Below, piece after piece: positions 1-8,799 of a stretch of 64,000 nt of DNA. This DNA comes from Oceanobacillus zhaokaii (GTDB taxonomy: Bacteria; Bacillota; Bacilli; Bacillales; Amphibacillaceae). The notes beneath the pieces were generated by a model that was not told the origin of the DNA, ran no database searches, and saw nothing but the letters and a program-made list of their open reading frames with translations. The stretch lies in contig NZ_CP024848.1 in the NCBI RefSeq assembly GCF_003352005.1, forward strand, positions 1,621,001-1,685,000, written 5' to 3'. Both the position numbers and the translations under genes were made by a program. Position 1 is the stretch's first letter. The number at the start of each line of letters is the position of its first letter.

Positions 1-2
1 AG

Positions 3-281
3 CTGAATAAATATGCTGAAATTGCCTGGTTGCTGGATCAACGAATCTCACACCCACAGGACTACATTCAAAGTCTGGACTTAGAAGCATTACATATATC
101 AAAACAAGTCGCCTTATCGGATGCTTTCTATCTAAAAGATTTCTTTGAAAAAATACGTGTCTGGACAGTTAATGATAAAGATGAAATAAAACAATTACTT
201 GATTTAAATGTAAATGCGATTATTACTGACTTCCCAGAAAGAGCGTTATTTTATCGAAGTGAAAGAAAATCATTTGTATAA
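3..281 (+). CDS. Glycerophosphodiester phosphodiesterase, C-terminal part (cut by window edge)
   Basis: The reading frame is open at the left edge, so only about the last 92 residues are present. They show the end of a GDPD TIM barrel: VWTVNDKDEIKQLLDLNVN followed by AIITDFPERAL, the usual final strand and helix of the family. Such enzymes hydrolyse glycerophosphodiesters to glycerol 3-phosphate and an alcohol. The stop codon overlaps the likely TTG start of a second GDPD, so the two are probably co-translated. The catalytic HRG motif lies outside the window. Confidence 0.85.
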   Translation: MNKYAEIAWLLDQRISHPQDYIQSLDLEALHISKQVALSDAFYLKDFFEKIRVWTVNDKDEIKQLLDLNVNAIITDFPERALFYRSERKSFV

Positions 282-1107
282 AAGAAGTATAGGGTTTATT
301 CTTTTTTTTAGCATCATGATTTTACTTGTATTCTATATTTCCAGCAATTGTGAAGTTGAACCGATGGTAGCGGATTTTCCGAAGATAATTGCCCATCGTG
401 GTGCCAATGATCGTTTTAATGAAAGTACCATAAGTGCATATAAAATAGCTGCTAATGATGATGTCGATGCACTTGAAGTTGATTTACGGATGACAAAGGA
501 TGGATCATTAGTTGCAATGCATGATAAGACGATTGATCGAACGACGAATGGTACTGGTGAGGTTTCGCACTATAATCTCGAGGAAATAAAGGAAATTCCA
601 ACGATCGAGGTTTTTAGTAATCAATCAACTGTGGCAGTGATTCCAACACTGAAAGAGATCCTAGATACATTTACAGATACTGAACATTATTATATTGAAA
701 CAAGATTAGTAAATGATGTATTAGCCATGGAAGAATCATTAGTCCAACTGTTGAATGAATATGATTTAATTGAGAAAAAACTCGTTACGATTCAGTCCTT
801 TTCACAGGATAGTCTCGAAAGGATTCATGAATTAGCACCTGAAGTGCCGTTAACCTTATTATTTGGAAAAGGCAAGTTCAGCTTGAAAGAAGCGAAAATG
901 GCAGACTATCCGTTCATAGGGATGGAAGCTTCCGATGTAACATTAAAGAATGTAAATGAATTACATCGCCAAGGGAAAGAAGTTCATGTGTTCTTTAACG
1001 ATTTGGAGACGGAAAAAAAGGAACAAGAGAGAGTTAAATTGCTCAATGTAGACGGCTATTTCACAAACGATATTGGATTTACGAAAAAAATATTGCAGTT
1101 AGAATAG
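274..1107 (+). CDS. Membrane-anchored or exported glycerophosphodiester phosphodiesterase
   Basis: GDPD-family enzyme of about 277 residues. A hydrophobic N-terminal segment (IGFILFFSIMILLVFYI) suggests an export signal or anchor; there is no clean lipobox. The catalytic core reads IIAHRGANDRFNESTISAY, then LEVDLRMTKDG and MHD, the HRG, ExD and HD elements of the family. It ends with VDGYFTNDIG. The frame runs back to an ATG at 214, but that start would overlap the preceding gene by 68 bases; TTG at 274, overlapping that gene's stop, gives a better signal sequence. Which of the two is used is not certain. The two tandem GDPDs probably scavenge phosphodiesters inside and outside the membrane. 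Confidence 0.85.
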   Translation: MYKRSIGFILFFSIMILLVFYISSNCEVEPMVADFPKIIAHRGANDRFNESTISAYKIAANDDVDALEVDLRMTKDGSLVAMHDKTIDRTTNGTGEVSHYNLEEIKEIPTIEVFSNQSTVAVIPTLKEILDTFTDTEHYYIETRLVNDVLAMEESLVQLLNEYDLIEKKLVTIQSFSQDSLERIHELAPEVPLTLLFGKGKFSLKEAKMADYPFIGMEASDVTLKNVNELHRQGKEVHVFFNDLETEKKEQERVKLLNVDGYFTNDIGFTKKILQLE

Positions 1108-1124
1108 GTTGATTTTATTTTGGG

Positions 1125-1159
1125 GAACTTGCATGCCATTTGGATGTAAGTTCTTTTTT
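1125..1159 (+). terminator. Rho-independent terminator after the GDPD pair
   Basis: A 10-bp stem (GAACTTGCAT pairing with ATGTAAGTTC, one G-U) with a 9-base loop, followed by six T residues. Confidence 0.8.
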
Positions 1160-1199
1160 CATTTCTGTTTTAGGTGGAATTAAAGTTATACTTGGCAGT

Positions 1200-1252
1200 T
1201 AAGAGAGCATAAAAACATTATTAACGAATAAGTGCAGACTAGTTTTCTAATC
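1200..1252 (+). repeat. Dispersed intergenic repeat, copy F (short form)
   Basis: Contains GAGAGCATAAAAACATTATT, then AATAAGTGCA and AGTTTTCTAATC. It aligns with the copy near 52.6 kb (AGCATAAAAAC, ATAAGTGCAACC, AAGTTTTCTAAG) and, less closely, with four longer copies. It lies in the 333-base gap upstream of the D-serine dehydratase; no other signal was recognised in that gap apart from the gene's ribosome site. Confidence 0.55.
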
Positions 1253-1440
1253 GTTTTAATTATTCCGGATTCAAATAGTATGATACCATAAAATATAAAC
1301 AAAGCTTCTGAGAAACTAATAAGAAAAAGTATTAGAGTGCATAAGGGTGGAAAACCTTCTCATTTAATTAGTGAAAATAGATCGCCAGTTCATTTTGGCT
1401 TGACTCTGGCTTTCTATGGTTAAAAAAGGAGGAAATAACA

Positions 1441-2775
1441 TTGTTTTCGAAAAAAATAATCGAAACTTATCAAAGTAAATATCCAGTTTTAAAAGAAGTC
1501 ATGGAACTACATCCTGTAACTTGGATTAACCCTAAGCTCACTTCTGTAAATGCGTTCAATGCAACTGATTTGACGATGGTGAATATTCACGAGGCAGAGA
1601 AGCTTTGGAATCGTTTCGAGCCATTTTTTAGAAAGGAATTCCCTGAAACGAAAGCAACAAATGGAATAATCGAATCGCCACTTAAGAAAATTGTGGCAAT
1701 GAAAGCGAGAATAGAAGATAAGCTTTCATCAGAAATAAGTGGAAATCTCTATTTGAAATGTGACAATGAATTATCTATTGCTGGTTCAATAAAAGCTAGG
1801 GGTGGTTTTTATGAGGTATTACATTATGCAGAGTCATTAGCAATAAAAGCTGGCTTACTAACAAAAGATGACAATTATGAAGTTTTTACGAGTAAAGCGT
1901 TTAAGCGTTTTTTCCAGCAACACAGTATCGGTGTTGGTTCAACAGGGAACTTAGGATTGAGTATTGGTATCATGTCGGCAAAGCTTGGATTTAAGGTGAA
2001 TGTATACATGTCAAGTGATGCCAAACACTGGAAAAAGAATTTATTAAGGGAGAAAGGTGCGAATGTGCATGAGTTTGCTGGCGATTTCAGTGAGGCAATC
2101 GCAGTCGGCAGGAAACAAACGATTGCAGATCCTAAAGGATATTTCGTTGATGACGAGAGCTCCAATCATCTTTTTCTAGGTTATAGTACAGCAGCACTTC
2201 GATTGAAGGAACAACTTAAGGAAAACGAAATTCAAGTTGATAGTGAACATCCACTATTTGTTTATCTTCCATGCGGGGTAGGAGGTGCACCAGGTGGAAT
2301 TACCTTTGGATTAAAGCAGGTTTTTGGCGATAATGTTCATTGTTTCTTCGTTGAGCCGGTGCATTCGCCAGCAGTGTTAATCGGACTAGTTACAGGGGAG
2401 ATGGAGAGGGTAAGTGTTCAGGATTTTGGGATTGATAATAAGACAGCAGCTGATGGACTAGCTGTTGGCAGGCCCTCATCATTTGCAAGTTCGATTAGTG
2501 AACAATTGGTAAGTGGAATCTATACTATTGAGGATGAAAGGTTATTTCAATTGCTGAATTTGTTAGCAGATACTGAAAAAATACTAGTAGAGCCTTCAGC
2601 GACTGCGGGTTTACTTGGACCAGTAATGGTGCAACAATCGAATTATTTGACAGATAAAGTAATTAACAATGAAAATGTAACACATATTGCTTGGTCTACT
2701 GGTGGTGGACTCGTTCCAGAGCAGGAGTGGGCGGATTATTATAAACAAGGCAGTCTGTTATTAATGGAAAAATAG
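1441..2775 (+). CDS. dsdA: D-serine dehydratase (D-serine ammonia-lyase)
   Basis: PLP-dependent enzyme converting D-serine to pyruvate and ammonia. The 444-residue length is normal for DsdA. Seen: the PLP lysine context LSIAGSIKARGGF (lysine near residue 119), the glycine-rich phosphate loop GVGSTGNLGLSIG (near 165), the SSDAKHWKK segment and the C-terminal AWSTGGGLVPEQE. The start is TTG at 1441, preceded by AAGGAGG at 1426-1432. It appears monocistronic, with its own terminator palindrome. It may detoxify D-serine or feed pyruvate metabolism. No dedicated regulator or transporter is adjacent. Confidence 0.93.
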   Translation: MFSKKIIETYQSKYPVLKEVMELHPVTWINPKLTSVNAFNATDLTMVNIHEAEKLWNRFEPFFRKEFPETKATNGIIESPLKKIVAMKARIEDKLSSEISGNLYLKCDNELSIAGSIKARGGFYEVLHYAESLAIKAGLLTKDDNYEVFTSKAFKRFFQQHSIGVGSTGNLGLSIGIMSAKLGFKVNVYMSSDAKHWKKNLLREKGANVHEFAGDFSEAIAVGRKQTIADPKGYFVDDESSNHLFLGYSTAALRLKEQLKENEIQVDSEHPLFVYLPCGVGGAPGGITFGLKQVFGDNVHCFFVEPVHSPAVLIGLVTGEMERVSVQDFGIDNKTAADGLAVGRPSSFASSISEQLVSGIYTIEDERLFQLLNLLADTEKILVEPSATAGLLGPVMVQQSNYLTDKVINNENVTHIAWSTGGGLVPEQEWADYYKQGSLLLMEK

Positions 2776-2824
2776 AAAATTTTTATAGAGAATCGTTTTA
2801 TGAACGTAAATTTGTAATCGAAAA

Positions 2825-2860
2825 AATAATTCCAAGAGATAATTATCTCTTGGAATTATT
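2825..2860. terminator. Bidirectional terminator, perfect 36-base palindrome
   Basis: AATAATTCCAAGAGATAA is followed directly by its exact reverse complement. It lies between the convergent dsdA and aminopeptidase genes and can serve both, although the flanking T/A tracts are short. Confidence 0.7.
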
Positions 2861-2887
2861 AATTGAATTATAGATTTTCACATGAAT

Positions 2888-4132
2888 TTAAAACGCCCAG
2901 TCCCCATTACGGAAAATTGGCATGATCGTTCCATCTTGTTTGATTCCATCAATATCCATTTTGTCTGAACCAATCATAAAGTCAACATGAACAGTAGAAG
3001 TATTCATTCCATGTTCTTTTAATTCTTCTTGACTCATTTTAGTGCCACCTTTAATTGTTGTTGGGTAGGCAGCACCAATTGCTAAATGGTTTGATGCATT
3101 TTCATCAAATAATGTGTTAAAGAAAGTAATCCCTGATTGCGAAATTGGTGATGGATCTGGCACTAACGCAACCTCACCCAAGCCAGTTGCACCTTCGTTA
3201 TCATTCACTAATTTTTTAATTGTTTCATCGCCTTTTTCAGCAGAAATATCAACGATTTTTCCGTCTTTAAAGTGAACTTCGATACCTTCAATTAGTGTAC
3301 CAGCATAGCTAAGTGGCTTCGTGCTTTTTACAACACCATCCATCCGACGTGTATCTGGAGCGGTGAAGACTTCTTCAGTTGGCATATTAGCAATAAATTC
3401 CTCTCCTTTTGGATTATAGCTTTCAGCACTAGCCCAAATGTGGTTTTTAGGAAGTCCTAATGTTAAATCTGTCCCAGGAGCTTTATAGTGTAAGGCATCG
3501 AACTGAATTTCGTTTAACTTCGCTGCTTTTTCATTTAATGTTTTTTTATGCTCATCCCATGTTGCAATCGGGTCATTAGCATATACACGGCTTGTTTTAA
3601 AAATCTGATCCCATAATGCATCCACTTGTTCTTCGCTAGTTGCTAAGTCTGGGAATACTTTTGCAGCCCATCCTGCTCCAGCTGCAGCAGCTACTGTCCA
3701 TTTCAAATCATCGTTTTGAGTTGCAATTCTAGTTGCCTCAAAGGCTTTACCCGCCACATTTTGATATGTCGCAATCTTTGTTGGATCGACGCCGTCAAGT
3801 AGGCCAGGGTCACTAGAAATAATAGAAAGTCGACTTACGCGATGATTCAATACATGGTCTTCAGATTCCTCAATTTCATATTTAGGAATATTAGTTAATA
3901 CCTCTGTAGACTGGTTTAAGTAATGTTCTCGGCTAATTTCATCGTCAGACCATTTCACGATAACCTTCTCAGCTTTTAGTGCATATGCTTCTTTGGTAAT
4001 TAGTCGTGCTAATGGTGCCTGATCAACGTTTATTGTCATTTTCACCCAATCACCAGGTTGAACGTTAATTCCTTTTGCGACCAATAATTTCGCATATTTT
4101 TGTAAATTTTCTTTAAAGTTAGGCAGTACCAT
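2888..4132 (-). CDS. Aminopeptidase, M29 family (AmpS/aminopeptidase T type)
   Basis: Cytoplasmic metallo-aminopeptidase of 414 residues, close to the roughly 410 usual for peptidase family M29. The N-terminus FKENLQKYAKLLVAKGINVQ and the core segments TDLTLGLPKNHIWASAES, NMPTEEVFTAPD and LGEVALVPDPSPIS carry the family's glutamate ligands, and HLAIGAAYPT and HVDFMIGSDKMDIDG its C-terminal metal site. The ATG is preceded by a weak GGGGG-type site. It is transcribed alone, convergent with dsdA and divergent from the aldo/keto reductase. Confidence 0.9.
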   Translation of the reverse strand: MVLPNFKENLQKYAKLLVAKGINVQPGDWVKMTINVDQAPLARLITKEAYALKAEKVIVKWSDDEISREHYLNQSTEVLTNIPKYEIEESEDHVLNHRVSRLSIISSDPGLLDGVDPTKIATYQNVAGKAFEATRIATQNDDLKWTVAAAAGAGWAAKVFPDLATSEEQVDALWDQIFKTSRVYANDPIATWDEHKKTLNEKAAKLNEIQFDALHYKAPGTDLTLGLPKNHIWASAESYNPKGEEFIANMPTEEVFTAPDTRRMDGVVKSTKPLSYAGTLIEGIEVHFKDGKIVDISAEKGDETIKKLVNDNEGATGLGEVALVPDPSPISQSGITFFNTLFDENASNHLAIGAAYPTTIKGGTKMSQEELKEHGMNTSTVHVDFMIGSDKMDIDGIKQDGTIMPIFRNGDWAF

Positions 4133-4403
4133 TCTTTTACCCCCAGTTATATATATTTGTTTAAGTTCTAGTATAGTTTACCAGAAATTCCAATATGTAA
4201 ACACTATGAGAACTGTTACTGGGTTTAATTAAAACATATGAACTGTTATATAAACAACATTAATCGATAAGGTTTGGGAAGTAAACTCAATCGAATACAA
4301 GCACTTAAACAAGCTGAATTATTTGAAATTCGTAACCTGTAAATGGTACGCTAAATATATTGACGATAGGAGAAATTAATAATGAATAAAGGGGATATTA
4401 TTT

Positions 4404-5246
4404 ATGAGTAAATCGGTTGAAGAAATTACATTAAACGATGGGACTTCAGTTCCAGTTATTGGTTTTGGTACATATGGGCTTAATGGAAATGCAGGTGCGA
4501 GTGCAATAACAAGTGCAATTAATATAGGTTACCGACTAATTGATACCGCTTATAATTATGAAAATGAAGGAACGGTAGGAGAAGCGATTCGCCGCAGTAC
4601 AGCTTCGAGAGAGGAATTAAGGATTACATCGAAACTACCTGGTCGTTATCATGAATATGATAAAGCAGTAACTACAATTCAGGAATCATTATATCGTGCA
4701 AATCTAGATTATTATGATCTTTATCTTATTCATTGGCCAAATCCAAAGCAGGATCACTATGTAGAAGCTTGGCAAGCATTGATTGATGCTAAAAAATGGG
4801 GACTTATTCGTTCAATCGGTGTTTGTAATTTCTTGCCAGAACATTTGGAGCGATTAGAGAAAGAAACAGGCGTGTTACCGAGCATTAATCAAATCGAATT
4901 ACATCCATTTTTCAATCAAGAGGAACAAAGAAAATGGCATGCGGATCACAATGTGAAAACGGAATCTTGGAGTCCTCTTGCTAGAGCGAATGATGTATTG
5001 CAAAACGATACATTGCAGCAAATTGCGGATACACATAACAAATCTATTTCACAAATTATTTTACGTTGGCATCATCAACTAGGAGCAATCCCTATTCCTA
5101 AGTCTGCGTCGCCTATTCGCCAGCTGGAAAATATATCTATTTTTGATTTCACATTGAGCGATACAGAAATGAACTTAATAGCGGAACTTACTCGTCCAGA
5201 TGGTAGAAATAAGAATCAGGATCCGGCAGAATACGAGGAGTTTTAA
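4404..5246 (+). CDS. Aldo/keto reductase
   Basis: NADPH-dependent carbonyl reductase of the AKR5-like group (280 residues). The catalytic tetrad is complete: D47 and Y52 in LIDTAYNYENEG, K77 in ITSKLPG and H110 in YLIHWPNP. The C-terminal cofactor-binding IPIPKSASPIRQ is also present. The ribosome site AAAGGGGAT precedes the ATG. It is followed by a clear terminator, so probably a single-gene unit. The substrate cannot be told; relatives reduce methylglyoxal, keto-gluconates and other aldehydes. Confidence 0.9.
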   Translation: MSKSVEEITLNDGTSVPVIGFGTYGLNGNAGASAITSAINIGYRLIDTAYNYENEGTVGEAIRRSTASREELRITSKLPGRYHEYDKAVTTIQESLYRANLDYYDLYLIHWPNPKQDHYVEAWQALIDAKKWGLIRSIGVCNFLPEHLERLEKETGVLPSINQIELHPFFNQEEQRKWHADHNVKTESWSPLARANDVLQNDTLQQIADTHNKSISQIILRWHHQLGAIPIPKSASPIRQLENISIFDFTLSDTEMNLIAELTRPDGRNKNQDPAEYEEF

Positions 5247-5260
5247 ATAAAGGTACAAAA

Positions 5261-5297
5261 AGCGCATTCTTCGGTTGACGAAGGTTGCGCTATTTTT
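5261..5297 (+). terminator. Rho-independent terminator of the aldo/keto reductase
   Basis: AGCGCA pairs with TGCGCT, with an inner CTTCG/CGAAG stem, followed by ATTTTT. Confidence 0.85.
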
Positions 5298-5684
5298 CAC
5301 CCTTTTATCGGAGATTTAACCTTCCTCCCTGTATGGTGGATATTAATTCAAATTTAGTCTAAATTAAACCAACTACTCTTCGTTTCTGTGTGGCTGAACA
5401 ATTAATAGAGATTGTAAAATTGCCAGACATCAATCACTGGAAGGAGTAGAAACTAAAATATAATACTTAAAGCCAGGGACATAATCTAAAAATGAATATC
5501 AGCCCTTGAATTTTGTTATTCCGCTAACCGTATTCGGTAACTAAATAGGATATGATGACCCTTACTAGCAAATGCGTGTTCAACTTGCACAGGGAACTGA
5601 AATTATCAATTGAAGCGTTTTAACTCCACAAAATCCAAGGCAGTATGTAACCAATTATTAAGTCTCTTTTGGTCAGAATTATGC
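5298..5684. other. Gene-poor stretch of about 390 bases
   Basis: No intact gene was found. A short open stretch ending near 5450 (LIEIVKLPDINHWKE then stop) reads like a protein C-terminus but has no recognisable start or family, so it may be a remnant. The right end merges with the promoter of the next gene. Confidence 0.4.
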
Positions 5685-5690
5685 TATAAT
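5682..5690 (+). promoter_or_regulatory. Extended -10 promoter element of the drug exporter
   Basis: TGCTATAAT is a perfect -10 hexamer with the TG extension, about 40 bases before the leader ORF. No good -35 hexamer is seen at the normal distance, as is common for extended -10 promoters. Confidence 0.5.
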
Positions 5691-5732
5691 TCATATAATA
5701 ATTTGGAATAAATGAGAGGAAAGAATCAATAT

Positions 5733-5783
5733 ATGAATGTATTAGAAAAAAACATGAAGTTCATCCAGAGGGAGATCGATTGA
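5733..5783 (+). CDS. 16-residue leader ORF overlapping the exporter start
   Basis: ATG at 5733 with an upstream GAGAGGAAAG ribosome site encodes MNVLEKNMKFIQREID. Its TGA stop overlaps the exporter's TTG start as TTGA. The exporter's own GAGGGAGA ribosome site lies inside this ORF. The layout suggests translational coupling or drug-responsive leader control, which is inferred from arrangement only. Confidence 0.5.
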   Translation: MNVLEKNMKFIQREID

Positions 5784-6955
5784 ATAAAGTATGGATTGTT
5801 TTATTGCTAGGGTCGCTTACCGCTTTTGGACCATTATCAATGGATATGTATTTGCCCGCACTGCCAATTGTAACTGTTGATCTGCAAACGACTGCATCAT
5901 TTGCACAATTAAGTTTAACAGCCTGTTTATTAGGACTAGCTGCTGGACAGCTTATATTCGGACCATTAAGTGATATTCAGGGACGACGTCGTCCGCTCAT
6001 GTCAACACTGATAATTTATTCCATTGCATCAATCTCATGTGCATTTACCCCAAACATTTGGATGTTCATTGGATTGCGTTTTGTTCAGGGAGTGTCAGGG
6101 GCAGCAGGAATTGTTATTGCCCGAGCATCTGCACGTGATATGTATAATGGAAAGGATTTGACAAAATTTATTGCACTGCTCTCACTTGTAAATGGCGCTG
6201 CTCCAATCCTCGCTCCGATATTTGGTGGCGCTGTACTAAACTGGGTTTCTTGGCCAGCTGTATTCATCATTCTAAGCGTGATTGGTCTGATTATGTTTTT
6301 ATCGGTAATTTTTTTACTACCTGAAACCTTGCCACTGGAAAAAAGATCCGAAGCAAGTGTTTTAGCGATATTCAAAACATTTGGTGACCTATTGAAAGAT
6401 CGTGTGTTCATGGGAATAGCTCTTTCTCAGGCCTTTATTTCGATGAGTATGTTTGCATACATAGCGGGTTCACCATTTGTCTTACAGAATATTTACGATG
6501 TAACACCACAGCAGTTCTCACTGATCTTTGCGGCTAATGGTGTGGGAATTATCATTACTGCCCAATTAACGAGTAAATTAGCAAATAAGCTAGAAGAAGC
6601 GACACTGTTATTAACAGGGATTATGATATCTGTGATCGGTAGCATCTTATTGTTAATTGTGGTCTCGTTTTCTCTGCCACTATGGGCTATTATTCCAGCG
6701 TTATTTCTTGTTGTATCCAGTGTGGGGATGGTAGGAACTGCAAGTTTTTCACTAGGAATGGAAAGACAAGGAAAATCAGCGGGCAGTGCTTCTGCTTTTC
6801 TAGGTATCCTTCCTTTTGGTGGCGGTGCGCTTGTCTCTCCTCTAGTAGGAATAGGAGGGGAACATACATCATTGCCAATGGGAATTGTGATTATCATTTG
6901 TAGTATGATGGCATTATTGGTGTATTTTACTATGGTAAAATACAGATTAACATGA
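5780..6955 (+). CDS. MFS drug exporter, Bcr/CflA family
   Basis: Proton-coupled multidrug efflux protein with 12 predicted membrane helices, 391 residues. The start MNKVWIVLLLGSLTAFGPLS and MDMYLPALP are typical of the Bcr/CflA subfamily, as are GQLIFGPLSDIQGRRRPL (motif A, loop 2-3) and RFVQGVSGAAGIVIARASARD. The start is TTG, with GAGGGAGA eight bases upstream. It overlaps a 16-codon leader ORF. Members export chloramphenicol, bicyclomycin or sulfonamides; the drug here is unknown. Confidence 0.9.
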   Translation: MNKVWIVLLLGSLTAFGPLSMDMYLPALPIVTVDLQTTASFAQLSLTACLLGLAAGQLIFGPLSDIQGRRRPLMSTLIIYSIASISCAFTPNIWMFIGLRFVQGVSGAAGIVIARASARDMYNGKDLTKFIALLSLVNGAAPILAPIFGGAVLNWVSWPAVFIILSVIGLIMFLSVIFLLPETLPLEKRSEASVLAIFKTFGDLLKDRVFMGIALSQAFISMSMFAYIAGSPFVLQNIYDVTPQQFSLIFAANGVGIIITAQLTSKLANKLEEATLLLTGIMISVIGSILLLIVVSFSLPLWAIIPALFLVVSSVGMVGTASFSLGMERQGKSAGSASAFLGILPFGGGALVSPLVGIGGEHTSLPMGIVIIICSMMALLVYFTMVKYRLT

Positions 6956-6974
6956 TTAAGATATTACGCAATAC

Positions 6975-7009
6975 AATACCACTGGATAGAAATATTACCC
7001 AGTGGTATT
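6975..7009. terminator. Stem-loop between exporter and convergent small gene
   Basis: AATACCACTGG pairs with CCAGTGGTATT (11 bp). The T-tract is poor; it could serve both directions. Confidence 0.6.
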
Positions 7010-7022
7010 AATTATTATCGTA

Positions 7023-7124
7023 TTAATTGCCAGGTGGGCGATTCCGTTTAAATTTATTATTGTTCTTCATCTCGTTTAGCTCTTCTTTATTTTTGTTTTT
7101 CGTTTTTGTTTTCCCTTTTGCCAT
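7023..7124 (-). CDS. Small lysine/asparagine-rich basic protein (33 aa)
   Basis: The protein begins MAKGKTKTKNKNKEELNEMK and ends FKRNRPPGN. It is very rich in Lys and Asn and has no hydrophobic segment. It has a near-perfect ribosome site, AAAGGAGGTAATTGCT before ATG, which argues for real translation. The composition recalls small spore-associated proteins, but no named family was recognised. It stands alone between the exporter and a decayed gene. Confidence 0.6.
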   Translation of the reverse strand: MAKGKTKTKNKNKEELNEMKNNNKFKRNRPPGN

Positions 7125-7293
7125 AGCAATTACCTCCTTTTTCAATTAGTCTCTCTCCTTTCTGTGAAATAATGTAAAATTTCCTTGGTTCATATCTGAA
7201 ATGAATATTCCATATATTTGATTCCACATGTTAGGACTGTTGCTATAATCTTATAATTACTTATATAACAGAAATCCTCAAAGGAGACAGAGG

Positions 7294-7863
7294 ATGAAGA
7301 AGATTTGGTTATTAGTCGTTTTTTGTGCTTTCAATCCTTTAGGAGCTTGTGGAGATTCGAGTGAAAAAGAAATAAGTAGTGAAAAATCAAATAATGCTGA
7401 TGAGAAATGGGCAGAAATCCAAGATGCAGGAGAAATAGTTGTAGGAAATTCTGGTACATTGTTTCCAGCTTCCTATTATGAAGGTGGAGAAGGCATTGTA
7501 GATAAACTTACTGGCTATAATGTTGAATTAATGCGGGAAATTGCAAATCGTCATGAATTAGATATATAGTTCGTAAAGAAGTAACTCCGACAACAACTCA
7601 CTTGAGGATTTTCAAGGAAAGAAGACGGGGGAGGAGCAACGATCTATAGTCAAATTGCAGAGCGTTACGATGCAGAGGTTGTTACTTATGGTAATGCGCA
7701 AAATGAAGCATATTTACGAGTTGTAGATAATGGTGGGACCAATGTTGTCACGCATTTCTTGTAATGATCAGCTGACAGAGAAAATCAACCAATCAGTACA
7801 AGAAATGCTGATGTTGGAAGTCTGACTAAGCTTACTGTTCTGTCTTTTGAAGAGGATGCTTGA
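7294..7863 (+). pseudogene. Decayed amino-acid ABC transporter substrate-binding lipoprotein
   Basis: An intact start (AAAGGAGACAGAGG then ATG) encodes a lipoprotein signal ending LGACG and the first lobe of a family-3 solute-binding protein (EIVVGNSGTLFPASYY, LTGYNVELMREIANRHELDI), then a stop at 7567-7569. Homology resumes in other frames: EDFQGKKTG, then GGATIYSQIAERYDAEVVTY plus NEAYLRVVDNGG, and finally INQSVQEM and ADVGSLTKLTVLSFEEDA. At least two frameshifts and internal deletions have reduced a gene normally about 260 codons long. No permease or ATPase partner is nearby. Confidence 0.85.
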
Positions 7864-7963
7864 AAAGAGCCAGAATAAGAGATGGAAGAACAAGAGAGTA
7901 TCGGTTGCTTGGAGTTATAAACTATTCATAAAACATTATTTATTTGTTCTTACCAATATACAC

Positions 7964-7997
7964 AAGGCCGACGCCAACATAATGGAGTTGGCCTTTT
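7964..7997. terminator. Stem-loop terminator upstream of the gntR-family 3' end
   Basis: AAGGCC and GCCAAC on the left pair with GTTGGCCTTTT on the right. It lies between the decayed gene and the end of the minus-strand regulator and could work for both. Confidence 0.65.
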
Positions 7998-8001
7998 AAT
8001 T

Positions 8002-8667
8002 CTAGTTTTCTTCTTCATTCCATCGTATTTTTGCTTCTTGTTTTAAGCTGCCAATATGCCTGGATATTGCATCAGAAAAACTTGTTAAGTCCCGGGCTTT
8101 CATCGATTCGAAAAGCAGCCAATGATCACGATGCCTTTTTATTGTACTTTCCAAGGATGTCGAGTGAACGATACGCGACAAGGATACATGAGTATTTAAC
8201 GAGAGAAACATTTCTTTTATCTTTTTATTGCCAGTCCAATCGATTAAACTTGAATGGAATTGCATATCCAATTTATTATATTTATCGAAATTAAAAGAAT
8301 CCTTTTTCAGTAATAATTCCATCTTTGCTACAATCTGTCCCCATTTTTCTAATTCTTCGATTGTTACAGTTTGGATTACTTGTTGTGCAGCCCACAATTC
8401 AATCATTAATCTCGCGTCAAGTACTTCTAGAAAATCAGTAAAGTCTAATTCGGTTACATAAGTGCCTTTACGAGGAATGATTTCAATCAATCCATCATAA
8501 ACGAGTTGATTAATTGCATCCTTAACAGGAGAGCGGCTTACCCCAAATTCATCAGCCAATTTGTGAATATCCAGTTTATCACTAGGTTTGTATTCACCAG
8601 TAATTATTTTGCTTCGCAGGATTTTATATACCTGATCTGCTAAAAGAGAAGTTTCAATTTTAGACAT
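8002..8667 (-). CDS. GntR-family transcriptional regulator, FadR subfamily
   Basis: Dimeric DNA-binding regulator, 221 residues. The N-terminal winged helix-turn-helix reads YKILRSKIITGEYKPSDKLD and ADEFGVSRSPVKDAINQL, then GLIEIIPRKGTYV. The helical C-terminal FCD ligand domain follows, with conserved LDARLMIE and MQFHSSLIDWTGN metal/ligand positions. The ribosome site is AAGGGGAT. It is divergent from the dehydrogenase and gntP-type genes, so it most likely senses a sugar acid and controls them; that pairing is inferred from position. Confidence 0.88.
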   Translation of the reverse strand: MSKIETSLLADQVYKILRSKIITGEYKPSDKLDIHKLADEFGVSRSPVKDAINQLVYDGLIEIIPRKGTYVTELDFTDFLEVLDARLMIELWAAQQVIQTVTIEELEKWGQIVAKMELLLKKDSFNFDKYNKLDMQFHSSLIDWTGNKKIKEMFLSLNTHVSLSRIVHSTSLESTIKRHRDHWLLFESMKARDLTSFSDAISRHIGSLKQEAKIRWNEEEN

Positions 8668-8799
8668 GATTTATTATCCCCTTGTTCTAGAATTCAATCA
8701 CATATTGTTGATATATTTCTTCAAAGCTCTGTATATCGATTATTATATAATGCTTTCGTTAAAAAGAAAACTAGACTTGATTTTTATTAGTACTTTAAT

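Noticed and set aside
4280..4400. Possible coding remnant before the aldo/keto reductase (RIQALKQAELFEIRNL)
   Set aside because: Short, no start and no family; composition alone is not enough.
6085..6897. Long minus-strand frames opposite the drug exporter
   Set aside because: Mirror frames of a membrane-protein gene without ribosome sites; the plus strand has a clear Bcr/CflA protein.
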